From Pseudomonadota bacterium (lineage in GTDB: Bacteria > Bdellovibrionota_C > UBA2361 > OMIW01), in contig OMIW01000190.1 in NCBI GenBank assembly GCA_900299205.1, forward strand, positions 1 to 18,949: a stretch of 18,949 bases of DNA, in the 5' to 3' direction. The translations under genes and the position numbers were made by a program. Positions 1-6,694 of the stretch are shown piece by piece. A model generated the notes under the pieces. The model searched no databases. It saw only the letters and a program-made list of their open reading frames with translations, and was not told where the DNA came from. Position 1 is the first letter of the stretch. Every line of letters begins with the position of its first letter.

Positions 1-462
1 GTCGAGCGATTAGTTCTCCCCGGTGGTGAGAGCACAACCATGCTCCATCTGCTTCGCATTAGTGGTATGTTCGACCCCCTCGCTACCTTCTGCCAACACC
101 GCCCGGTTCTTGGGGTGTGCGCCGGGGCTATCCTACTCGCGTCAGAAGTTGTGGGGCCATCGCAGCCCTCGCTCGGAGCTATACCCCTCCGGGCTCACCG
201 CAATTTTTACGGTTCTCAACGAGAATCTTTTGAGGCTTCGATTACGGTTTCGCACGACCAGGCGCCACATCATGTTTCGTTTATCCGAGCACCTTTGCTC
301 GAAGCGATCAATGGTGAAGTAACGCCTGTTTCCTTTTTCGACAAGCAGCCGGTGCTGTTCCGATATCGTAATGTGCTTGCTGCCTCTTTCCATTCGGAGT
401 TAGGGAACGATCTCTTTCTGCATGAGATGTTCTTGGCTATTCCTGTGGGGCATGGAGTTTGA
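1..462 (+). CDS. pdxT: PdxT, glutaminase subunit of pyridoxal 5'-phosphate synthase (5' end outside window)
   Basis: This is the C-terminal part (153 residues) of the class I glutamine amidotransferase that hydrolyses glutamine and passes ammonia to PdxS for PLP synthesis in the cytoplasm. The frame is open from base 1. Visible family signatures are LPGGEST at the left edge, the nucleophile elbow GVCAGA with the catalytic Cys at bases 118-120, the RNFYGSQRESFE block (family form RNxFGRQxxSFE), FIRAP, and the C-terminal His/Glu pair in SFHSEL. All catalytic positions of the Cys-His-Glu triad present in the fragment are intact. The full protein is normally about 190 residues, so roughly 40 are missing. 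pdxS usually lies beside it and may be just upstream of the window. The next gene starts 2 bp after the stop, which suggests co-transcription. The family assignment is secure. Confidence 0.92.
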   Translation, partial: VERLVLPGGESTTMLHLLRISGMFDPLATFCQHRPVLGVCAGAILLASEVVGPSQPSLGAIPLRAHRNFYGSQRESFEASITVSHDQAPHHVSFIRAPLLEAINGEVTPVSFFDKQPVLFRYRNVLAASFHSELGNDLFLHEMFLAIPVGHGV

Positions 463-464
463 TT

Positions 465-1373
465 GTGTCAGGAGAGCTTTCATCGTTGGTAATTGACACA
501 TCGCCCATTCCTGGGACCTATGCCCTCGTTGATTCGGGAGAGGGGGTACGAGTCGAGCAGTGGGGAGAATATCTCCTGGAGCGTCCCTCGAGTCTCGCCT
601 GCTGGCAACGGCGCGGTGTGGCGGACTATGTTCCTGATGGTGTCTATCTACCAGCAAGCGGATGGCGAACCTCCAGGAAGTTACCCGCTCAGTGGCCCGT
701 CATCATAGATGGGGTCACGATGTTCGCCCGATGCCAGTCAAACGGTCAGGTTGGGGTATTCCCTGAGCACGCAACGTATCTCCCTGAAATTCGCGCGGTC
801 GCATCTCGCCCCGGAGCGCGAATTCTCAATATCTTTGCCTACACAGGGCTTGCATCTATCGCGGCTGCGGCGGCAGGCGCAGAGGTCACCCATGTAGACC
901 TCTCAAAAAGTGCGATAGGGTGGGCTCGGGAAAATGCGGGTGAAAATAACATTTCCTCGATCCGGTTTATTACCGAGGATGCCCTTTCGTTCCTGAATCG
1001 AGAGATAAAACGGGGGAGCCGTTACGACCTCATCATCGCCGATCCTCCCTCATTCAGCCGACCCACCCCAAAGTCTCGCTGGGAGCTTGGGGAGATTATC
1101 GTCCCGTTGCTCGAAGCGATTATATGTCTCCTTCGGTGGACAGGGGATCGGTCAGAGAGGGGCCAAGAGGGAAAGGGAGAGTTGATTGTAACGACCCATA
1201 GTTATGAGGTTGGAAATTTAGTCATTGAGAATCTCATTCGTGACTGTGTGTCGGCAGAAGGAGGGGCGATGGGGGTGCGTTTTCGTGAATCGCGACAGCT
1301 CGTTATCAGGGAGAACGCGGGGCGCGGATTGGCAGCAGGTTTTTTGGTTTGGGGAGAGGTGACGAGGGCATGA
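465..1373 (+). CDS. Class I SAM-dependent methyltransferase, RlmI/RlmK-like (probable 23S rRNA methyltransferase)
   Basis: A 302-residue Rossmann-fold methyltransferase. The SAM-binding motif I is LNIFAYTGLAS (about residues 121-131), followed by the acidic THVDLSKSAIGWARENA segment that contacts the cofactor, RFITEDALSFL, and the catalytic-region motif ADPPSFSR near residue 192. This order, with a WGEYLLER block and a beta-rich N-terminal region, matches the C-terminal catalytic domain of the RlmI/RlmK group of 23S rRNA methyltransferases. Whether the product is m5C, m7G or m2G cannot be read from the sequence, and no PUA domain is evident. I chose GTG at 465 because GGAG lies 7 nt before it at 454-457. 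A TTG at 459 overlaps the pdxT stop but sits too close to that site. It is probably translationally coupled to pdxT. The family is confident; the substrate is inferred. Confidence 0.8.
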   Translation: MSGELSSLVIDTSPIPGTYALVDSGEGVRVEQWGEYLLERPSSLACWQRRGVADYVPDGVYLPASGWRTSRKLPAQWPVIIDGVTMFARCQSNGQVGVFPEHATYLPEIRAVASRPGARILNIFAYTGLASIAAAAAGAEVTHVDLSKSAIGWARENAGENNISSIRFITEDALSFLNREIKRGSRYDLIIADPPSFSRPTPKSRWELGEIIVPLLEAIICLLRWTGDRSERGQEGKGELIVTTHSYEVGNLVIENLIRDCVSAEGGAMGVRFRESRQLVIRENAGRGLAAGFLVWGEVTRA

Positions 1374-1430
1374 AGTAACGGCCGCAAAAAAAATTTTACC
1401 ATTTGGAGTCACCCGTTTCGAGGTGCCGGG

Positions 1431-1498
1431 CATAACTCAGGACAGCCGTTTAGATATTTGGCTACCGGCAGCGATGTGAGATTTACGAGGAGGGGAGT
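1431..1498 (+). promoter_or_regulatory. Leader of first paralogue, related to the leader at 2742-2808
   Basis: CATAAC at 1431 lies 68 nt before the GTG start. GATTTA followed by GAGGAGGGG (a strong Shine-Dalgarno at 1488-1496) lies just before the start. The second paralogue has CATAAC 67 nt before its GTG and GATTTA followed by AGGAGGGG. Shared ends at matched spacing suggest a duplicated leader, possibly with a promoter. No convincing sigma70 -35 is visible (TAGATA at 1451 could be a -10). The regulatory role is inferred. Confidence 0.4.
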
Positions 1499-2677
1499 GT
1501 GGCGATTGTGACCCAAGGCGAACGAGAGGGAGCTGGATCGCCAGCTTCAGCCACACCGGCGACAACGTCGGCACCAGCTACGTCTTCGGTGGCGGGAGCG
1601 GCTAGCTTCCGACCGATCTCTTCGGTCCGAGAGTTGGCTCAGAGCGATCCCTATAAACAGGGTGAGAAAGATGCGATGAAAGCGCTTCTCGCATCGATAA
1701 AGCCGGGTGAATCGGTTACCCGGGATGGGGTCACGTTCACGGTGCACGATAAGGGAGCCGAAGAGGGTTTTCGTCGCGTCGAGATAGCCGACCGCAGCGG
1801 TAAAAAATTTGAACTCATCGTCCATGCGGCATCTGGTGACATCGTCAAACAGAAAAGTTCGATTGGCGGGGTGCCCTGGGACAAGGTTCGGATTGAGCAG
1901 GGCGTCGCGGCCGTTCATGAGGCGTTGCGTCCGGTGTGCAAAGCAATAGTGCAAAAATCGGCAGATGCGACCGAACGGGGAGCCGAGGCCAGCTCGGGCT
2001 CATCACGGGATAAGGGAACGTCTACACCCGTCACTGGGAGGGAGTTGGCGACTCTGGCGAGAGAACATGCAGGCAAAGGACCACAGGAGGTCGGTTCAGG
2101 AACTATCGCAAGTGTGGTTCAGCCCGATGGCCGCCACCAAGTATCCGTCCGAGCGCGCTCCGGGAAAAATGAGGAGGTGAGCTTCGTCGTTGATGGTAAT
2201 GGAGAGATTGCTCATCCGGTGTATCGTGAACGTGGGCACGGGCCTCAGCCCCTGAATCTGAGCAGAAGGGAGGATTTCGATAGCTTTCAGAGGGTGTTGA
2301 GCTCAGTAGGGGCTGGGACAAAATCGGAAGCAACCCCTGCTTTGACTGATAAAGCCTGGCTGACATCGCTCGGCAAATCTGATTTCCTTAAAGGCACTCC
2401 TCAGCTCATTCAAACGACGACAGGGGGAGTGATAGAGAGCTCGACAACAAATCCATTCCCTGACGAACCGCCTTTCTCGCGAGTTGGTGCCACCTCCTAT
2501 CTTATTCTGCGACCGAAGGGGCCAAATTCTGCTGCGTCCCTCGTCTTGGCGGTGAACGCGGCGGGCGAGCCCATCGCTGGGGTTCTCGAGGGTAAACCGC
2601 TGAAGCTCGATGATCCATCAGATATCGCTGCAATAACGAAGGCTTATCGTGATGTGTACGGAAAGGGCCCGAAGTAA
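1499..2677 (+). CDS. Uncharacterised protein, first of a tandem paralogue pair, three-module alpha/beta architecture
   Basis: A 392-residue protein of no family I recognise. Residues 1-45 are Ala/Ser/Thr/Pro-rich and probably disordered, with no signal peptide or membrane segment. Residues about 49-153 form a domain (YKQGEK, KPGESVTRDG, HDKGA, SGDIVKQK, AAVHEALRPVC) that is roughly 70% identical by eye to the next gene. By eye the protein then repeats a helix, two or three beta strands ending in a D/A-x-x-G-E/D turn, and a closing helix. The repeats are at about 55-145, 181-270 (VDGNGEI turn) and 283-388 (NAAGEPI turn). Its only cysteine, Cys147, is conserved in the neighbour. The GTG start is fixed by GAGGAGGGG immediately upstream. 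A strand-turn-strand resemblance to PepSY-like domains is possible, but no family assignment is justified. Location is probably cytoplasmic unless exported by a non-Sec route. Confidence 0.8.
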   Translation: MAIVTQGEREGAGSPASATPATTSAPATSSVAGAASFRPISSVRELAQSDPYKQGEKDAMKALLASIKPGESVTRDGVTFTVHDKGAEEGFRRVEIADRSGKKFELIVHAASGDIVKQKSSIGGVPWDKVRIEQGVAAVHEALRPVCKAIVQKSADATERGAEASSGSSRDKGTSTPVTGRELATLAREHAGKGPQEVGSGTIASVVQPDGRHQVSVRARSGKNEEVSFVVDGNGEIAHPVYRERGHGPQPLNLSRREDFDSFQRVLSSVGAGTKSEATPALTDKAWLTSLGKSDFLKGTPQLIQTTTGGVIESSTTNPFPDEPPFSRVGATSYLILRPKGPNSAASLVLAVNAAGEPIAGVLEGKPLKLDDPSDIAAITKAYRDVYGKGPK

Positions 2678-2741
2678 CGAACTCTTCAAAGGCTTTTAAT
2701 TTGAGGCAACTCCGTTGGGGCACATCGAATTGAAAGAAGGT

Positions 2742-2808
2742 CATAACCCTTTAAGACGCACACCTCGTTTTGAGGCTGGGAAAACAGTAGGATTTAAGGA
2801 GGGGTACC
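2742..2808 (+). promoter_or_regulatory. Leader of second paralogue, related to the leader at 1431-1498
   Basis: CATAAC at 2742-2747 lies 67 nt before the GTG start. GATTTA and AGGAGGGG (2798-2804) directly precede the start, as in the first paralogue. The middle portions are only loosely similar. It may represent an independent promoter for the second gene or a relic of tandem duplication that included the upstream DNA. Confidence 0.4.
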
Positions 2809-4002
2809 GTGACAGCAGCAGCGACTCAACCAGGGCCTTCATCAGCCAGTCCCACGTCCCCGGGAGCATCACCAATTCCGGCAGTGGCTCCGGCGACGGC
2901 ACCATCTGCGTCCACCAGCTTCCCCCGTCTAGATTCTTCGACGGCGATCGTCAAGAGCGAGCCGTACAAACAGCAAGAGAAGGTCGCCATGAGGGAACTA
3001 CTCTCATCGGTAAAGCCGGGTGAGTCGGTGACCCGCGATGGGATAACGTTCGCGGTGCACGATAAGGGAGCAGATGGAAAGCCGCTGCCTGAGGGATATC
3101 GACGAGTCGAGATTTCTGACCCGAAAGGGAAAAAGGTAGACCTGTTGGTCCATGTGGCGTCGGGCGACATAGTAAAAGAAAAAAGTTTGGTAAATGGAGT
3201 TCCCTTCGACAAAGTGAGGACGGAGCGGGGGTTAGCCGCGGTTCACGAGGCATTGCGGCCTGCCTGTAGCGCATTGGTACAGAAGCCATCATCGGCAGGA
3301 ACGACTCCTCAGCCAGGCGGGGCTACGAGCCCTGAGCCGGGAGCTACGCCCGAGTCGCGACTCTTCTCGCCCCGTCAGGAGGCAGCCATCAGGGAGGCAT
3401 CCCAAAAGCCCGGGTTTGCCGATTACCTCAGACAAAAGTACCCGGGTGAAGTGACTGAGACAGCGGATCGGATCTCGGTGTCAGTGACCGTGGGGGCGAA
3501 GAAGGTCAACCTTGAGTACATGAAGACGGGGGGAGATCCGAGGCTTCCCGGTGCCGACCCCAGCTTGCCCGAGTTGGGGGCTTTAAGGAGGCGGATCCTC
3601 GGTGACGTGGGGGGGTTCCTCGATCGGCCGTTGAGTGAGACACCCGCGTCGGCTACCGCACCCGCGTCGGTCCCGGCGTCGGCTCAGACAACAGCGGCTC
3701 AGATTACGACTGATGGCACGATTCGCCCCGAGGAGCAGGCAGCCATAGCTCAGGCGTGGAGAACGCGGAAGGCGGAGATATTGGCAAGGCTTGAGGAGGC
3801 TAAAGGAAAGGGGGATATCACACAAGCGAGTGTCTCGGGGGATGTGATAACGGTGGGTGGTCGAGTGGGGATCGTTCCGTATCAATTGGTCATCAATGGC
3901 GCGAACGGGCAGGTGCAGCTCCTCGTAAACGGCCAACCATCGACAAATCCTAATCACTTGCGCATAGTGGAGGGGAAGCTCAAATCACTCTTCCAAATTT
4001 GA
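2809..4002 (+). CDS. Uncharacterised protein, second of the tandem paralogue pair
   Basis: A 397-residue protein whose N-terminal domain (about residues 50-160) matches the preceding gene, with a 5-residue insertion after HDKGAD. Residues 1-40 are Pro/Ala/Ser/Thr-rich, and two more linkers of the same composition (about 160-185 and 275-300) separate it into three modules. The second and third modules start with similar helices, RQEAAIREA (189-197) and EEQAAIAQA (308-316). Each is followed by paired strands (RISVSVTVGAKKVNLEY; YQLVINGANGQVQLLVNG) and a basic closing helix. The single cysteine, Cys153, aligns with Cys147 of the neighbour. There is no signal peptide, membrane segment or recognisable catalytic motif. 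The GTG start has AGGAGGGG just upstream. Function is unknown; the linker-module layout suggests a scaffold or binding protein, which is inference only. Confidence 0.8.
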   Translation: MTAAATQPGPSSASPTSPGASPIPAVAPATAPSASTSFPRLDSSTAIVKSEPYKQQEKVAMRELLSSVKPGESVTRDGITFAVHDKGADGKPLPEGYRRVEISDPKGKKVDLLVHVASGDIVKEKSLVNGVPFDKVRTERGLAAVHEALRPACSALVQKPSSAGTTPQPGGATSPEPGATPESRLFSPRQEAAIREASQKPGFADYLRQKYPGEVTETADRISVSVTVGAKKVNLEYMKTGGDPRLPGADPSLPELGALRRRILGDVGGFLDRPLSETPASATAPASVPASAQTTAAQITTDGTIRPEEQAAIAQAWRTRKAEILARLEEAKGKGDITQASVSGDVITVGGRVGIVPYQLVINGANGQVQLLVNGQPSTNPNHLRIVEGKLKSLFQI

Positions 4003-4264
4003 TATCGTTCTGGAGGGGCTCTCAGGCGTGCGCTCGTGAGCTTTAAGCGGGCTCGAACTATTGAGCGAAGGCGTGCGTCACACTGGTTAAACCGAAAGAG
4101 AAGATTCTGGCGGTTGTTTGCCGACGACCAACCGCACGAATCCAACCTCACCCGCCCGCACCATACGGTCATGAGGTTCCTCTCAGCGGAGGGTCGGTGG
4201 GGAGAGGATCGCATTCCTCAAACTAGCCGATCCGCAATTAACTAGCCGGTCAGCCAGCCTCGAT

Positions 4265-5212
4265 TCAGCAGTTGAAGAAATATAGGTGGAATAATCGGGA
4301 GTCGTCCTTATTGCTCCCATAGTAGCCACTCGCCGCGTGAAGTGACCGTGCGTTGAAGATGACGCAGCGATTGTAGACGTTCGCTACGGAATCGACGAGC
4401 TCCATGTTGTTCCGATCGTAGAAATTGTTCCCATTGAAGCTCAAGCGGTCTAATTCCTCCTTCGTTTTGCCAAGTCGACTCGCGTCCTCATCGGTAGCTG
4501 CACCGTAAAGCCCCGTAATTTTGCTGCGAAATGTCTGAGTCCCTGTCTGAAGGGGAGCGTGTGGCGAAAGGTATACCATCGCCGCATATTCTTGGGTGTC
4601 GTAGTGGTAGACGACGGAGTCCTGAGCGACGCAGTACTGGAATACCCCCGTTGCTCCAACAAAATCAGTTACCTGCTTGTTAAGAAGGCGGCTAAATTCA
4701 TCCTTAACCCAGCTTGGTATGTATCTCTCCTGGGTGCGGTTTCCCTTGTGGTACATCTCGTTTGCTGTAAATTCACGGGAAAGGGCGTACTCTCTGATGA
4801 AATCCGGGTTTTCATAGAAATTATCGACGACAATCAGCTCTATCTTTGCAAGCTGATTTGGCTTGATTATTTCGTCGATGGCAAGCCCTGCAAATTTGTT
4901 ACCCGGAATGGTGAAGAGAGGCTCCCCTCGAATCGATATCAGGCAGTCACTCGCTTGGGCGGTGAAGGTTATCTCGATCCCGCTATTGAGGTAGCTTAGA
5001 TGGCTCTGCTGATAGAAGTTATAGACGTCTGGTCTTTGGGAGATGGTGGCGCGACAGGGTATGGCGCAATGCACCGAGGATACAGAGACCGAGATGTCCT
5101 CTGCGGTATATGGGGTGCTACCCGCGGCCCAGCAGTTAACGGTTACTTCCCGGTCGTTCCGATTGACGGAGTCGATATATCCCTTGTAAACGGGAGAAGA
5201 AGTTTCGTGCAT
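4265..5212 (-). CDS. 2-oxoglutarate/Fe(II) oxygenase-like protein (DUF6445-like C-terminal domain) with N-terminal beta-rich module
   Basis: A 315-residue protein from the ATG at 5212, chosen because GAGGA lies a few bases upstream and the conserved part starts soon after. A longer frame can be read from 5320. The C-terminal half starts with IVVDNFYENPDFIREYALS, typical of a 2OG-Fe(II) oxygenase-like family (DUF6445). It carries a candidate facial triad, His203-Tyr-Asp205 (YHYD) and His292 (SLHAASGYYG), and Arg306 (SRLFHLYFFN) for 2-oxoglutarate. These support an active non-haem iron dioxygenase. Residues about 9-90 (GYIDSVNR, CWA, DISVSV, QRPDV, GIEITFTA) resemble a beta-sandwich module found in glycan-related proteins; that likeness is from memory of the pattern. 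The substrate is unknown. It lies 115 bp downstream of the Cys4 gene on the same strand and may be co-transcribed. Confidence 0.75.
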   Translation of the reverse strand: MHETSSPVYKGYIDSVNRNDREVTVNCWAAGSTPYTAEDISVSVSSVHCAIPCRATISQRPDVYNFYQQSHLSYLNSGIEITFTAQASDCLISIRGEPLFTIPGNKFAGLAIDEIIKPNQLAKIELIVVDNFYENPDFIREYALSREFTANEMYHKGNRTQERYIPSWVKDEFSRLLNKQVTDFVGATGVFQYCVAQDSVVYHYDTQEYAAMVYLSPHAPLQTGTQTFRSKITGLYGAATDEDASRLGKTKEELDRLSFNGNNFYDRNNMELVDSVANVYNRCVIFNARSLHAASGYYGSNKDDSRLFHLYFFNC

Positions 5213-5327
5213 ACGTCCTCGCGAATAGTTTCGTCGTTCATTCGTCGTTGGAGATATGGGAGCGCTGACTCTGTCGCACCCCATAGACGCGAGGGTAGTC
5301 AAGAACGGGGTCGGGGGCAAGATTTCC

Positions 5328-5756
5328 CTATCGGGGGCTTACCGAGCGAAGATTTACGACTGGAATCAGGTCGATTGCTGCTCCGGACTGCGCCGGTGTC
5401 CGCGAACGGGAGGTAGACCGCATGATGGGAGGATTTGGAATCACGCAGAGTCTTTTGAGGGTGGCATCCCGACGGCTCTCGCTTTTTGCGCGCCACCGCA
5501 CCGCTTCGTCGATCTCACCCGAGCATCCCTGACAAGAGAAACTATCCCAGTTAAGGACAGCGGCAAGGCTCAGGCAGCTATTATAGTGGTCGCACGCAAA
5601 GCGACGGTCGGGGGCAGTCGCCGCATAGTGCGATTCCACCTGGCCGCAACTCAATCGAATGGGGCCCGGCCGAGGGGTGGACAATTCCTGACCCATCGCA
5701 TCGGGGCCTGAATTCTTATCGGTCGGCGCATCGCCAGTCATGGCTTCTTCAGTCAT
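5328..5756 (-). CDS. Small Cys4-cluster protein, putative metal-binding, function unknown
   Basis: A 142-residue reading frame whose middle (about residues 51-91) looks like a real protein domain. Cys55, Cys61, Cys75 and Cys78 are arranged C-x5-C-x13-C-x2-C around DHYNSCLSLAA and LNWDSFSCQGC, suggesting a zinc or other metal site. The flanks (1-50 and 105-142) are polar and low in order, and two more cysteines (37, 104) lie outside the core. The ATG at 5756 has GGAGAGG just upstream. It precedes the oxygenase gene on the same strand, so the two may share a transcript. Similar short Tyr/Trp/Cys motifs occur in small uncharacterised bacterial proteins, but I cannot name a family. The opposite strand is also open here (5256-5711), which lowers certainty. 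Confidence 0.6.
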   Translation of the reverse strand: MTEEAMTGDAPTDKNSGPDAMGQELSTPRPGPIRLSCGQVESHYAATAPDRRFACDHYNSCLSLAAVLNWDSFSCQGCSGEIDEAVRWRAKSESRRDATLKRLCVIPNPPIMRSTSRSRTPAQSGAAIDLIPVVNLRSVSPR

Positions 5757-5932
5757 GGCCTCTCCGCATACAGTACTCCCCCCCGGACAATCTCACTGAC
5801 GGAACCTCCGAAGGCAACATGTCCTCGTTTAGTCCTAGGCTTCGCCCTTCTTATCGGCTCGTAACTATGTTATACCCAGTTTTTTGCGGTAAGAAAAGAG
5901 GGAGTTTTTGGCTTATAAGTCGAGGTGGAGGG

Positions 5933-6694
5933 ATGGCGGAGGGGGCGTTGATGTTAAGAGCAGCCATTGATCGGATGGGCAACGGCCGGATTTCGCCTTC
6001 GAGGATTCGGGTGCAAACCGACAGGGGGGCTGGCCGGGCCGTTGTAATTTTACGTTGCGGGTCCCGAGATAGTGATGATTCGGCGGGAAGAGCCGGGTGG
6101 GGGGCGTTGTTCGTGCACGACGCCACAAATGGGTCTGGTGCGGCTCATGGACGGGTGATTGAGCTCCTTGTTGCGCCGCCTGCTTCGGGGAGTGAGTGGG
6201 AGGCAACGAGTGAAGAGGTTGAAAGGTGTCTTGAGTCGCTTGGAGTGCGACACTGCCCAATTGTCGGGGTGGGTGGTGGTTCGGTCGTGGTTGAACATCT
6301 TGCGGTAACTAGACCCAAGTTGTGTCAAGTTGTCGTGCTTGTGGACCCGACAGTGGAGCTAGGGTCGTCGTGGAGTGAGCGAATGGTTGCCCGGCTCGAG
6401 AGGTGGCTACCTTTGGGTTTACCCCTGCGAATAGGGACTGATCATTTTTCTCCCGCGCCGTTTCTTCATCGGATTCGATCCCCAGTTTTGGTCCTTGCCA
6501 CCCCGAGGTCGTCTGAAGCCGAGGCGCGTCAGATGGCGATTCTTGCCCAGCGAATTCCGAATGGGTGGTTCCAGAAGCTTTCTTCGGAGGAGGCGGATAG
6601 CGAAGCTGAATTGGTGAGGTCGTTTCTTCTTGTTAAGCACCGTCATCCGATGCGAAGAGGTGCCTCGGGCTTACGCGACCTTCGTGCCGAGTGA
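5933..6694 (+). CDS. Alpha/beta-hydrolase-fold protein lacking the catalytic triad (probable pseudoenzyme)
   Basis: A 253-residue protein that follows the alpha/beta-hydrolase pattern: strand AVVILR, a helix ending LESLGVRHCPIVGVGGG, strand VVVLVDPT, strand SPVLVLATPR and a C-terminal helix ending in LVRSFLL. The nucleophile elbow at about 112-116 reads GVGGG where the family has G-x-S-x-G, so glycine replaces serine. The strand that should carry the acid reads LATPRSSEAE without Asp, and the last loop (KLSSEEADSEAE) lacks the usual His. The oxyanion HG motif reads RCG. Loss of hydrolase activity is inferred from these substitutions. ATG 5933 is chosen for the GAGGTGGAGGG directly before it; the frame is open back to 5819 but that extension looks unlike protein of this fold. 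Its last 24 bp overlap the convergent patatin gene. Confidence 0.65.
   Translation: MAEGALMLRAAIDRMGNGRISPSRIRVQTDRGAGRAVVILRCGSRDSDDSAGRAGWGALFVHDATNGSGAAHGRVIELLVAPPASGSEWEATSEEVERCLESLGVRHCPIVGVGGGSVVVEHLAVTRPKLCQVVVLVDPTVELGSSWSERMVARLERWLPLGLPLRIGTDHFSPAPFLHRIRSPVLVLATPRSSEAEARQMAILAQRIPNGWFQKLSSEEADSEAELVRSFLLVKHRHPMRRGASGLRDLRAE

Noticed and set aside
1457-1475. A sigma54-like TTGGC...GC motif before the first paralogue
   Set aside because: The GG-to-GC spacing is wrong by about one base and the second leader has no counterpart.
4003-4264. An open frame at 4036-4245 (plus) and short direct repeats (AGGCGTGCG at 4024 and 4069; AACTAGCCG at 4221 and 4240)
   Set aside because: The predicted peptide is Arg-rich with no protein-like pattern and no Shine-Dalgarno. 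The 9-bp repeats are too short and too few to call an element or operator between two convergent genes.
4559-5711. Long plus-strand frames (4559-4999, 5000-5416, 5256-5711) opposite the oxygenase and Cys4 genes
   Set aside because: The minus-strand proteins show recognisable motifs, while these translations do not. They are explained as antisense shadows, with some residual doubt for 5256-5711.
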